A stretch of DNA of 64,000 nucleotides from Chamaea fasciata (taxonomy: Eukaryota > Chordata > Aves > Passeriformes > Sylviidae): assembly GCA_029207755.1 (NCBI GenBank), contig JARCOQ010000005.1, forward strand, positions 62,693,414 to 62,757,413. Direction: 5' to 3'. Under the pieces are notes generated by a model. That model saw nothing but the letters and a program-made list of their open reading frames with translations. It was not told where the DNA came from and made no database searches. Position 1 is the first letter of the stretch; the number at the start of each line of letters is the position of its first letter. Both the position numbers and the translations under genes were made by a program. Below, piece after piece: positions 1 to 12,475 of the stretch.

Positions 1-19
1 TAAACAGGCATCTTCCCCT

Positions 20-40
20 CCCCCCCCCCCCCCCCCCCCC
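20..40. repeat. Poly-C tract
   Basis: This is an uninterrupted run of 21 C residues preceded by a CT-rich lead-in. It is a homopolymer tract prone to length variation and sequencing error. Nothing suggests a gene. Confidence 0.95.
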
Positions 41-1189
41 AGTATCCACACATTGAAAATTCAGCCTATTTGACAATTAGTACAAAATAAAAAGAAAAAA
101 GAGAGTTGCCAAATCTTTCAGTTTGAGAAAGTTTAAAGATTTTTTTCTCCTCATTCGAATTTAAAAATGTGGTTGAAAATGTGATAATTTTTACCTCCTT
201 TGGTTGGGAAACATGTTTCTCTCAGAACTAGTTCTGTCCCAGACTTTCTGGCATTCTTGGAAGCTAATTGGTCAAGCATTTTAAGGTGTTGCCCATATAA
301 TGTGCCTAAAGATGCAGAAAAGTGTCATAGTTCTAAAAATAAAACTAAATTTCATTATTTATTGATAGGTACCAAAGTATCTTTACAAACCTGGCCTGCG
401 TTTCCTCTGTAGGTGAGTGTCACAAGTGTTAGAGTAACCAAGGATTCATTGTGTATGCTATCATTGAGACACACAATTGCTTGATATTACCTTTTTCAGA
501 ACTCCTCAGAGATCTTGTCCTGATTTCCAGAGAGAGAAAAAACCTCATCCTCCAGTCCTTCTGTTTTACAATTTTATGCACTTTAATTGCTAAATCAAAT
601 AATTAAGAAGAAATTTAGCATAAAATAAATATTAACCCAATTTATTTAATTTACTTTGACATAAACAAAAAATTAATCTAATTATCAGGATAATTAATCA
701 ATTCTTAATAAATCAACAACCTTATAAGCTTTATCTAACACGCTGGAGGACAGCAGTTAGCTTCCAGACATAAGCACATCATAGCATTATCAGCACCAGC
801 TGGAACATCTTATTCCATTCTGAATGCCAGATATAGCAAGGTGTCAGTCACGCCCAGATCAGAGATGATAGTGGTGTTCATTTAGATAGTCTGTTCAAAT
901 TTCAGATGGTCAGAAAGTAGCCAATGTCTCTGCTTTGCCAAGGGAGGCCACATAAAATCATTGTAGTGTGTATCAAAATGACACAGCTTGTTACGCTCAA
1001 AATTCAGATTAAAATGTACTGAAAAATGCTTTCAGGATTAGTCAGATAACATTCCCAATCTAAAATTTTGAGCATGCATGATTCTAGAAAGTGACTGTTT
1101 GATTTAGGGATGCCATAGATATGCAGAATCTCTTAATTAGCTGCCATTAATAGGAAAATCCCTGTTTTACCTGCAAACACATGTGCATG
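41..1189. other. AT-rich non-coding stretch, no feature seen
   Basis: I see only short chance reading frames, no splice-flanked exon and no recognisable transposon. Around 590-720 the sequence is very AT-rich, with many TAAT and TTAAT words. That could hold homeodomain sites but is not specific enough to call. Confidence 0.6.
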
Positions 1190-1211
1190 CACACACACAC
1201 ACACGCACGCA
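1190..1211. repeat. (CA)n microsatellite
   Basis: A short CA dinucleotide run degrades into CACG steps at its right end. It is an ordinary microsatellite. Confidence 0.9.
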
Positions 1212-1282
1212 GAGAAAGTGACATTGTGTCACAAGTCCCCTTTTACTGACACTAGAACTATCCTTCTAAGAAAAGGATCACA

Positions 1283-1360
1283 GAAAGACAAAAACTATAT
1301 TGGCTAAACAAAAAAGCCTTGAAGGTTTCTTGTTTAGCCAACATAGTTTCTGTTACTTTC
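1283..1360. repeat. Imperfect inverted repeat, pre-miRNA-sized hairpin
   Basis: The core arms are 1292-1311 and 1330-1349. They are 20 bases each and complementary except for one position, which is A-C in a plus-strand RNA and a G-U wobble in a minus-strand RNA. Outside the core, pairing resumes after a one-base mismatch and a small bulge: GAAAG at 1283-1287 pairs with CTTTC at 1356-1360. Inside the core, the 18-base loop can pair partly. The whole structure is 78 nt, the usual size of a microRNA precursor. I do not recognise it as a known microRNA. It could equally be a decayed palindrome from a template-switch event. Confidence 0.6.
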
Positions 1361-2667
1361 CTCTGAGAGCTTCAGGAAGCTAACACATTGTTCAGAAAAT
1401 TACTTAGTCGTTTACTTGAACTACCTGTTTAACACTGATAACTTTTCTGTCTAATCATCCTGTGTATTGCGGCACATCTGCCCACTTTTTGTGGCTGCCT
1501 GGGAAGGCAGAGGGAACATGAAGTTGTTTAGGTGTGGTGGTTATGTGATGGCAGCAGCAGGCAGACCCAGTTTCAGTGGCTGGGGAAGAGAAACATAGAT
1601 TTTTGATTTTTCAGAAGGGATGATGCAGCATATCCCACTTCTTCCTAATTTCTGCTCACCAGTTTCTTGGCAAATTCAAATTAGATGCTTCTGAATTCAC
1701 TAGCATTGCTTGGTATAACTTGCTTCTCCCTTGAAGAGGCAATCTCATATCATCACAAGGGAAACAAAAATCCATCCCATCAGACAGAGAATGTATAGAT
1801 TTTTTTAATATTTCAGATCATGGCTCAAAGGATAGATGCAACTTATTCTATTCCACAGGAGTTCTGGCTCAAAAATTACTTGGAAGTACAGAGCTAGCAA
1901 AACGCTGGTGCTAAAGATAGTAATTCTGTCAACTCCACACAGCAGTTGCTAATCTGCAAGGACCCACAGAACTGCTTCTTGACAGCTTATTTCCAACTAC
2001 ATTTTGATCCAGGCAAATTTAAGAGCAAATATCACCAGTTGTCACCAAAAAAGCCAAGGGAGTTTCCCTGCACTAACTTTGATTTTTAATCAAAGTTCCC
2101 TAGGCACGGACCCATTTTCTTCCTCTCAGTACAGCCCCCAGAACAGACAAGCCTTATCCTGGTTAGGTCACCTCACTCTAACTGGATTAAAATGTGTATT
2201 GAAAATTACTACTACTAATAATTAATAGCTCAGGTTTAAAAGGGCAGTATTTTGTAACACAAGACTCAAGCTCCGGGGAAAAGTAGATGTGTGAACTGGG
2301 GAGGAGTTAAGTTTTGTATGATGGTGACTTCTGGCACTTTCTAAGACAGACCACTTGAATTTGAAGTCTTATAATTCTGAACGAGATGATATTGGTTAAT
2401 TTTGTTGTTGCTGCTGTTGTTAATATTTCTCTATGTGCTTGGAAAGCCTTGCGGGGCTAGCAGGGGGTAAGAACTGCTTATGGGTTTCACAGGCACTTGC
2501 AGACACTCTGAAATAGTGAGACTGAGATTTCCAAATTCCAGTTGCAGGTGTGGGAATGGGGTTCGTCTCAAGCCTTCACGCTTCATTGTCATGATGTGAT
2601 TTGTCTGTCTTAGTCCACCTCTGTCTTCCCAATCCAGTGGTTTCCAGTTTTCCCTTTCCTGATCAAA
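1361..2667. other. Non-coding stretch, one minor hairpin
   Basis: No exon or transposon is recognisable. At 2075-2097 AACTTTGATT and AATCAAAGTT form a perfect 10-bp stem around a TTT loop. The arms match the TCF/LEF-type core CTTTGAT, but one short stem is weak evidence. Confidence 0.5.
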
Positions 2668-2710
2668 CACTGGAACAGGCTACCCAGGGCAAATGATTCT
2701 GTGATTCTAT
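2668..2710 (+). mobile_element. CR1 LINE 3' tail fragment with internal deletion
   Basis: The left 22 bases, beginning CACTGGAACAGGCTACCCAG, match the conserved block just before the end of many avian CR1 elements. They are joined almost directly to the terminal ATTCTGTGATTCTAT repeat that marks the CR1 3' end. The 100-150 bases normally between these blocks are missing. CR1 elements are usually 5'-truncated, and this copy has also lost its middle. It is an inert remnant. The family call rests on remembered CR1 consensus features. Confidence 0.6.
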
Positions 2711-5700
2711 TGGCAAAATCTCGTGCAAATAACAGCATGTTTTTCTCTTCTCATCGATGGCATTGGGGACCCAGCAGGTCCTATCACATAAAGCCCTCCC
2801 TCTCCTTCCCCCACAGAAGATAAACCTGACTCATGACAGAGCAGGGCATAGTTGATTCATTTGAAAGGCTACAATGCTCCCTTCTGCACATCTTGATGCA
2901 GTCATGTTACATCAAGAGGCAGAAAAGGTTCAGAGGCACATTCCCCAGCACAAGAAATGCCATTTCTGGAGCAGACTGAGAAAGCTACAAACAGCAGGGA
3001 TGGGGGACATGGGGGATTGCAGAGGGCATGCAAAGATTACCTGGGCTTTCCCTGGCAATGCTGCAGGTGGTCACAGTAAACAAAAAACAATGTCCCTCTG
3101 CAATACAAAGAATAGCTGGACTCTGGCAGTACTCTCTGTTGAGTTTTCTTCAGCATAGTCTCCAGTTTGTTTTCTGTTCCTGGCTGGCTTTGGTACTGCA
3201 GGGTCTTAAGGTCTTTCTTGCCATGTGAAACCTCCCTAACCTGATTGTGAGGCTGGTCAGGCTCCTTCCGCTTCCTCCCATCCTGGAAATATTTGTTCAT
3301 CAAGAGAAAGCACCTTTCTATATGCATTACAGCTCCTGATTGACAGGCTGGGCAGAAAGTGTAATTTGTAATGTTGAAGTGAGGTTGACAGGAATAAACT
3401 AGCAGTCTGATATTCTTGCTTTGCTACTATGTTGAGATAAATTGATCTTGCTTCTCCATTGTTTTAGCTATGCAAGAAGGGCTTCTCTGTTTTCCTGCAG
3501 TATGCAGTTGCATCAGGCTGAATGAGGTTCCAGTAGCCAGCAGCCAAAGATACAAGATACATTTGCAGAGAAGATGAACATGGTTTTAAATAGTAAGAAT
3601 CTTTTTAAAAGAGCCTTTAGGAAGATTAGGATATGTGTACTTGAGCCCTTATCCCAGCCAAGGGGAAGGACTGAGAGTAATTTATGATTAGTTTGAAACC
3701 TTTATCTGCAGCCTAAGATTTGCTTACGGTTTAAGACAAGAAAAGTTATGCAGTGATGAAAGGCCAGGACTAGGAATCCAGGGCTCCAGGGTCCTACACT
3801 CCTCTGTACTGAATTACATTATTTTTGGGTGTATTCTTTAGCCTCCCAACACATATCCCTTTTTCTGCATCCCCTTTCCCATTAAAACAATTCCCCTTCT
3901 GACACCATTGTCTGAATTACTTATGCCTTTCTCTGAGGGCCACACTTAAAAATATATTAAAGCCTGGAAAATACCCAGAAAAAGGGAAAAGAAAAACCTG
4001 ATGGCAGGGGCTAGATAAACTGCATTTATGAAAAAGCTGATACTCTGAATATCAAACCCCTGTATTGTTCTTGAAGTCCTTCTAAGATTAGACTTTGTCT
4101 CCCAGGCTTTGAAGACTAAAAGAAGCTTTTCTCTATGGCACTTTTTGTATGGACTTTGCAGAGTCCAAGGGCCACCTAAAAATGTTAAAGAGAGCTGAGT
4201 TCCTTCTGCAACCACATTGGTGTAGGTAAAGAGCAGGTATGAAGGCAAGGGGAGAGGAATTGCTTCATGCCTGCAGAGATGTGATAGCAGGGGAGTATTT
4301 AGCTGAAAGGAGAGCATCATATGCAGGAGCTAATGACGTATGTCCCTAGTGGGACTGCTGTACTCTCACATAACCCACAGGACTCACAGCCTTGGGAAAT
4401 GACTGTGTTTCCAGCTTTTGCCATCAGAGGGAATGCTTCAAGGAGAAAAATCTTGGCATGGTGGTCTTCCTCTGAAACCACAATGATGCCCTCCACATTA
4501 CCTCTTCTTACAAAGAGCTTTCTAAAGGGATCTTTTCACCCTGTAGAATATTAACACATTCACCAGTCTTGTCTTACACTTTCTTCCCATTCTTACACCA
4601 ACATAGTGCATTCTTTGTTCCTTCCCTGGCTTTTTCTGGCTTTGGAGCATATCTGGAAGATAGAGGAACATGACTGGGAGCTGACCTTGGCAGCTGGAGA
4701 TGGGTAGAGGTGTGGAGAGCGGTGGTCATATTCTAGTTCCACACTACTGCACTCCTCCAGAGGCTTTTGCACAAAAAACATATCTAAGTGATATTCTGAA
4801 TTTGTCTCCTGTTACCAACACATTGATTTCCGCTTGACAGGGAAATTGGGCATCAGAGTTTAAATGAAATGGAGTCCTGCTGTTTCCATGGAAATCTCCC
4901 ATGTCAGTCAGCGTAATGGAGGGCACATTGTGATTTGTATAAAAGTAAACAAAATAAGGCTGCTGCAAAGGCAGTGGGTTATCTTTTCCATTCAGACTAA
5001 AAACTCCATATGTTCTCATCATAGATTCTCTCCTTTCCCACCTCTGCTTCAGCAGAGAGACCCTTGTCCTACATACAGCCTTTATTTCAGTTGACTGGAT
5101 CCCACAGAGACCCTTATTCTTGGAAAAACAGCGTTAAATACATGACAGACAAATTACATGACTGATAGCTTAATCCTGTATAACAAACTACATGTTTCTT
5201 TGATGTATCCAGCTTTTCTGTATCAGTTTTGGGGTTTTCCCCTGACCTATAATCTTCTCCTCTAGTTACAGGCACCTTGTATGCCCCACTTAAGATGGTA
5301 TTTTGATATTTCATATCCTATCCTTCCACCCTCCCAAGGAAATCAGTCTACTCCTGAAGATGAAATATTAAGACGTGAAAAATGAGCAACCAAGTATCAG
5401 CTTAGCATGTAGTTCCCACTGCAGCCTGTCGGTGGAAATGGAAAGGTTCATCTCTGGGAAGCATGGGAAAGGAGAGCCTTGGGTGTATTTTTCTTCTTTG
5501 CATCAGCACCAGCTGTCTCACCTGACACAACAAAAGGCCTTTCATCAGGCTCTATCACTCCAAACACTGGCAATTTCTTACCACCCAAGCACCTGAAATA
5601 GTTTGCATAAATATTTGTGTAATGCAGGTTTACCACAGCATGCGATGTTTCCAACCTCAAGCACAGAGACAACAGAGAGCAGGAATTAGCCCACCTGGAG

Positions 5701-7924
5701 CTCTGTGTTACAACAGCTGGATCACTTCCATCACTGAAGCAGCTTGGATATGACTGTGTTCCCCCACTTTGTACAGGGAACATCTTTGTACAGCAGCTCT
5801 TCCTCCTTTCCGTCTGGCCTGGAATGTAAGCAGGGATCACATTTGTGGTCTCAGGCAAAATTCAAAGTCATAGAAGAGGAAAAAAAATGCAGATTTACTC
5901 CTTTTTAAACTTATACACATAAGGGAGCTACAAACCTAGTTGTTTCTTTCCCAGCCCATTTTATTATCTAAGCAGCATCAAGTTGGCGTGCAACCAAACA
6001 CTGTGATTTTACCACTATGGTCATAGATTTCAGAAAATTTGTTTTCCCCAGACAAAGAGAGACAGGCTAATAAATGCAGATGAAAGATAAAATGCAGCAG
6101 AAAGTGAAGGGATAGGAAAAAAGAATGAGTACTCTTGTCAGAGTGTGGTGATGAATGGGTAGCTATTATTTTCAGACTCAGGCATGTACTGGGAATTGAC
6201 TTTGGACAAGTTGAAGTTGCAGGTCAAGGTCAATACCTGAGTCAAGCTTATGATTCAAAGTCTGGATCATGTTTCTTCCTCACCCTTCACAGCTGGGGCA
6301 GTAGGACAACACTAAATATTAGTATTTCAGCTTAGAAACTAGGACTGGTTTTTAAGGGATTCACAGACATTTAAACTGCAAGAAACAAAGTGAAGCTACA
6401 ACTTGTTGAGCTTAAAGGAGGGTATCCAACTGCCCACCAAGGATTTACCAGGGCTGGATCCCTAACATCATTGTCCTAGGAATGTGTTATGGCTGGAAAA
6501 GAGAAAGCTAAAACCAAGAGTGAGAACAAAAGACTATGTTGTTTGTGACTTATAACCAAGGGTGCAATGCTGCTACATGGGTACCAAAGTGGGGGGACAA
6601 CTGCTGTAAGGTGGAATACAAAAATCCTGGGCTTATGCTTTAGGTTTTAAACTCACTGGCAACACAGACTAAGCTCCCCATTGTAACTTTCAGCCATAGA
6701 GTTCAAACTTTTATCTTGGAATAAAATATTTTAAAAGTCTAAGGAAATGATGGACAGAAAATGACTAAGAACTAAGATGAACCATACTCTGCTGTCTGCT
6801 AAATTACTCTTTTATGTATTTTATCATACTGGGAAAAAACTTAGTTATTTTACAGTCCTTTACACCTTAACCTAAGGTCACTAAAAAAAAAATATGCTCC
6901 ACAAGCAATGAATAGTCCACAGGATGATTTTAAGACTTCCTTAGAGTTTCATGATAGTAATCCACAGTCATTAATCCATCTCAATTTCTGCTGACTTGGT
7001 GCATCTACATGAATGATCTTGCTACCACAAGAATTAGCTGAACTTGTATCCATGGAAGAAAAAATAGAGTATAACTTTCAGGTTTTCACCTTCCATTTAA
7101 AAGTTTGAAAAAATGAATGGCACTGAAGATTCCTCTGTATTTGCACAGGAAGTGGGTCAAGCTGATCAAAAGTGTACAAGTCTGAAGGAAATTTTCAGAG
7201 GAGTGAAGGAAATCAGTGTATATTTGTGAAATGAGAAAAAGGCTAAGTGAAAGCTTAATAAACTCCCAAAGGGAACAGGAAAAAAAGAGATGTTAATGCA
7301 ATTACTGCTGATAACATTTTGAAAGAGTATGTGTGTGTGTGAGAGAGACAGAAATTGGTACATCAACTTGGAATCTTTAATTACCAGCATGTTAATTACA
7401 CAACAAAGCTATCCTCTTAAAATGAAAGAAATGAACAAATATCAGAAGTGTTGTTCCATTTAATCCAGAAAAGGAGTGCTGAGATCAAAAGTTGTGTGAT
7501 GCAAATCTGGAAGAACTCCAAAGAAGTCTAGGGAGTTAGCCAGTCTCCAGCATAAGATAGCAGAGATGGGATGCAGTAAGGAAATACGCAAAGTACTGTC
7601 TGATTTCTCTCTTGGAAGGAGAGAAGCTATGAGGTTGGTTCCCTTTAGTCCCTGCGTGTGATTGAATGCTGACTAATATGTGGTTTAACTAATGAGGTTC
7701 CTTTTCTTGGATCATTGGCCTCTTCTGATGCGGTGTTGAGTGAGAGACCTTTACAGAGGTTATAACTCTTCTATTAATTGGGAACCAGAGGAAATTAGGA
7801 GAATGGGATCATATCAATGTTCTGTTGCTAACAGAGATGAATCAAAAAAGTAAATATTTCACTCAGATACAAGTTAGGCTATTTATTAGGCTGCTGTTGC
7901 CTACACACATCTGTTTATGTTTAA
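2711..7924. other. Non-coding stretch, no gene seen
   Basis: The reading frames here are no longer than about 136 codons, without recognisable domains, and overlap on opposite strands as chance frames do. The longest (5448-5858, minus) resembles nothing I know. A short (GT)n-(GA)n microsatellite lies at 7329-7348. No transposon is recognisable, though old degenerate ones could be missed by eye. Confidence 0.6.
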
Positions 7925-8145
7925 CCTGCTTGTAAGACTTGTGCTTCAAACCCTTCACCAGCTTCATAGTCCTTCTCTGGACATGCTCCAGCACCTCAAA
8001 GTCCTTCTTGTGGTGAGGGGTGCAAAACTCAACACAGGATTTGATGTGTGGCCTAACCAGGGCCCAGTACAGGGGCACAATCACTGCCCTGGTCCTGTTG
8101 GCCACACTTGTCCTGATACAGGCCAGGATGACATTGGCAAAACCA
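7925..8145 (-). mobile_element. CR1 LINE fragment, C-terminal part of the reverse-transcriptase ORF
   Basis: On the minus strand the translation contains the CR1 ORF2 signature YWALVRPH, followed by CVEF, HHKKD, EVLEHVQRR and KLVKGLKHKSY. In avian CR1 the same block reads approximately YWALVRPHLEYCVQFW, then HYKKDIEVLERVQRRATKLV. This is the C-terminal part of the reverse transcriptase. Similarity starts near residue 12 of this frame (about 8141) and ends near residue 82 (about 7930). Outside these limits there is no CR1 sequence, so both the catalytic domain and the 3' end are absent. The frame is open through the fragment, but it encodes under 80 homologous residues and cannot be functional. 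Confidence 0.88.
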
Positions 8146-11100
8146 CAGGAAAGGGATCGACTTATCTTTGACATTCTCTTCAGTTTCTACCAGAGTTGGA
8201 TAAGGTTGCTGCTTTGCAACACATTGGTCATGAGCAAGCCTTATCTGAGGTTTTCATCACATTCAGAGCCCCAACAGAGTAAAACAGACATTTCTGCACT
8301 TCAGAGAATTTCTTGGGCAAATATGCCCCCATTTCCCTTAGATCCAACTTCTTAGAATTCATACGGAGCCGTAGCACAGGGTGGCTGAATTTCGTCAAAG
8401 GTTTCTTTCCCTTAAGGGTTTATTCTTCCCCTGATGAGCTCTTGTAACTCCCACTGCCACTAATGGGAAGCAATGCATGCCTAGAGGAGAGCTCTGCCCC
8501 CCCTCAGTGAGAAGGGAGAGTGGTTGTATCAGAGTGGGATGGTGAATAACAGAAGGAAAAGGAAAGTTTTGAAAGCTGTCTAATTATAGGCTGGTGTTTT
8601 AACTGCTCCACCAGCCAGTGCATGTACTGAGCATTTGGCACAGTACAGCTTTGTTTTTCTTGATTAGAGAGAAGCATTTGAAAGATTGGTGAATGCGTAG
8701 GAAACAGAAAAGAGAAAAGCCCACCCCAACTGGTGAAATGCAGATATGTCTGCTGAAGGAAATCCAATGGTGCATTAGCAGCAATGAGGATGATGCTGCA
8801 GCTCCTCTTGTGCGAGGGTGCACACCCCTATTCCAGGCAGCACTCTTGACTTCCACTGGACTGAGTGAGCATGCAAGTACAGGAATTTCCATAAAGGAAC
8901 CTAAAGAATTCTATGATGATAATTTATGAGGAATTGGGTCCCTGTGGTGGCAATTCTTACTGAACAGGGACAGCCTTTCCCTTTCCCCACTGGCAGCCTA
9001 AACAGGAGATTAACATTAACCCCAGAGGTGCCCTAGCTCCTAATCAATAATAGACTCACTATGATTTTGGTATGGGAGATCCAAATTCAGTCCTTAGGGG
9101 AAAATCCTTAGGAGGACAAGGATGGATGTATATGAAAATAGAAGAAGAAATAAATTATTAAGAATGAGATGGCTAAGTATAAAGCACTTCTGTGTAATGC
9201 ACCTGAGTGTTCATGAGCACACAGTTCTATGGTGATCCATTCTTTCAGGTCATATCTGAGTGGTGAAGAAGTGGCTGTGTCCACTCCCAGGAGCCGTCTT
9301 TCCCAGCATATCGTAGGCACAACCTCCACATAACAGCATGCAGAGTCAGAGAAGTCTGCAGATATATCTTTTCTTGCCTTTAAGTAAATAAATCATTCTC
9401 CCCCTCTTCTTCTGTATAACTCTGTAACCAATTTCAGCTTGACTAAAATGCACATCAGTTCAAAGAACAGCTGCATAAAAACAGCTTTTAAAATAGATTT
9501 TATTCTCACTTCAGTGCTGATGATAGTCCTCCTTACTGGTTTTTGCCTCAGAGTTCCAGTCAGACCTGTCTCTGCTCCTTGTGTATTTGCTTAACCTCTT
9601 CACTGCCAGACACAATTGCAAAGAAATCTACCAAGAGATTTTCTCAGCTACTTACTTCAAGCATAGTTCCCTCCATGCAGAAAGGACCCAAAATTGGCCA
9701 GCAGGGAAGAAAAGGGTAATGAAGCCATTTATAAGATGCATCCACCTGTCAGCTCATTCCCCTGCTTGCAATGACACAGAAAGAAAAAGAAGAAACTCCT
9801 AAACTGATGATGCAGCTGTTTAAACCAATTTGGCCGTAATGCCAGCAAGAGCTTTAAATGGTGCATTAATTTCTACAATAGAGGAAGAAGAATAAAAAAT
9901 GTGCATATTACAGTAAATGTTGTGTCTGAGATCTCGTGGGAAATTGCTGAACTCACACGCTTGACCTGACATGGGTTTGTGTACCTGAATTTGCACAGCA
10001 AAACCTGGAAAGGAAACATGAATTATGATCCCTAGGAAAGGTGTCTCTCAGTGCACCAGGGTTCAGACCCCTATTGAAGTTCTTGCATCTCAGAGGATCG
10101 AATGAACCTAAAAATACAGTGACTCTACATTTAGTAAAAGATGTTTTAAAATTTTTGGAGGGGAAGGTTAGTCTGCTCCCATGTGACCAAAGAGACTGAA
10201 AGGCCTGAGGAACATGTGCAGGGTGCTGAGAGGTATCTGCAAGAGAGTCCCTGTCCCTGTGCCAGCATGGCAGGGCTAACGCACTTCTGTCACCTCTCTA
10301 AAGGTGACTGCAAAATGTATAGAAAACAGAAAACTTCATGTACACATGAATTTGTTTCCAGTGAAAGGTACTGGCTTAATAGCTCTGGAGAATTATTTAC
10401 CTACAGTGGGTAGTGAAGTGTACTGTGTCTTCTCTTTTTTAATTATCCATCAGAGGGCAAGAGGAAAATGAAATCCCTGGAGACAAGGCAGTATCTGACC
10501 TCCCTCTTAAAATAAAAGCAGTAAAAAATATTTTCTCATTGCATTTAAGAAGGCCCAAACAAGTAAAATCAATTCTGTAGATAGATAGAATAGATTTTTT
10601 CCTTTGGTATTCTTATGGTCTGAAGATAACACAGGAAGAGAAGGTGTGCATGAGAGAAGTCAGACCACTGAACAGAGAGTGTTCTGAATTACCCTTGCAA
10701 TTTTTCATTTCCCCTACATGTTTGATGCTCTGTGCAGGTTCCCTTTGCTGTGTGTGATTCCCATGGAAAATCCCTGTAGAGTTCAGCTCCACAGTGGTGG
10801 GGATTGCTGTGATGCACATCATCTTTGGTCTTTTAAGCACTGGATGAAGAGCTACCGTTTCTTTCCATGCAGTGATGCGGTTATGAAAATACTCTATTTC
10901 CATCTGCCAATTTTTGACTTTTATGACTGGCTCAAAGAATTTCAAGCCTGCTGACTGTTCTGCTTTGTGACAAAGAATTATGCACTGAATTTCCACTATC
11001 GGCATTAATAGGATGTGCAAGTACTACCTGTAAATAGCAGGTGCCAGCCTGGAGACACTTCTCTTTTGAAATTTCAAAGAGGTACTTTTGAGGCTCTAAA

Positions 11101-12451
11101 ACGGTTTTGGAAGTTTCTCAAATGCTGTTATCTGGACTTGGGGTTTTTTTTAGCTTTAGTAAAGAAAACTATTTCTGCATCCTCCCATTTATTTCCCACT
11201 CCTTTTGCTTTCTGGAAGATAGCTAGCTGAAATGCTATGTTTCAAACTCAAAATATGCCTTGCTACTTAGTGATGGTGAAGCTTTCCTCTGCATTCCCTG
11301 GGCCTGCCAGGGGTCAGGTTGCAGCTTGTCTTTGCCCAGCAAGGTTTTCTAGGAAGACAAGTTCATTATAGAAACCTGGGAATCCTGGAGGAGTTGCTAG
11401 CACAGGTGTCAGAGCAACCCCTAAAGAGTTTTTCCCATAGGGGGTAAATCTTCAGGACCTCAAGTAGTTCTTTAAGAATTTAAGAATGCCTTTAGCCTCT
11501 CCTTATTTCGGTTTCTTGCTGATCTTGTATGCCAAGAAGGCTGTATTCCTAAATCATGTAAATTTAATGCTATCCAAGAGCCCCATGGGCTTTAACCATT
11601 CTCAGGGGTAAACACCTGCTGTGCACAGTGAGCTGCTAAGCAGTCTGTCCTCACACCTGCATCTGCTGGCACAGAAAGTGTGCCCTGCAGAGCCCTGCTT
11701 CCTCTTCATCTCTGCCTGAAGTCTGCACATCCTTGTCTTAATGCTGTCCATCATCCCACCTTCCACTGGGATTTAAGAGAAATCAAGTGGACAGCTGGGT
11801 AATAACCAATGGGTTGTAACTAAAGTAAATCAGCAGACATAGTTCAAACATCATTTGCTCTCCTGTGGCAGCAAATATGCTTGAGAGAAATTTCTTCCTG
11901 TGCAGCTGTCACACACATGAGTCTAGGAGAATCTTTGCTCCTTCTCTTTCTTTACATGCGCCAGAATGGTGTCCTGCTAATATTCTACTCTTGATTTTAC
12001 CTTGTAGGTTGCAACACTGATTGAACTGTGCATATGCAACTTCTTTCTCATCCATGCTCTTTGTGAAGCTGAGAGAAGCACATGAATCTAATATCTATAC
12101 TATAAAGAGTACCTTTGGAAACTAATTCTGGGTTGGATTTTTTTTTCTTTAGGAAAATAATTCCTTTTTCAAAAGTAGTCATGGGCCAGTCCAGATGGTA
12201 AAATTGGCCCTGTTTCATTAAAGTCAATGGTACTACAGCAGTTTGAAAGAGGCAGAGAGGTGATTCTGAAGAAACAAGAGGTTAAAGAACAGATCTGTCC
12301 AAGCAATTTTTACAAAAGCATGTGGGAGACTAAATAATTACCCAGTACATCTTCCTAATGTAGAGTTGTTCTTGGTTCATTAACTAAGACTTTATTCAAG
12401 TAGTTCCAAGTGATAGGGTTCTACCATTTTCCTCATAATTTCCTCACAATT
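8146..12451. other. Non-coding stretch, no gene seen
   Basis: Only chance reading frames are visible. Around 9790-9880 the sequence is rich in homeodomain-like and bHLH-like words and reads like conserved non-coding DNA. I cannot show conservation from one sequence. No transposon or RNA gene was recognised. Confidence 0.55.
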
Positions 12452-12475
12452 AAAACAAAACAAAACAAAACAAAA
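12452..12475. repeat. (AAAAC)n simple repeat
   Basis: About five tandem AAAAC units occur in an A-rich context. Such tracts often mark old poly-A tails, but no retroposed body is visible on either side. Confidence 0.9.
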
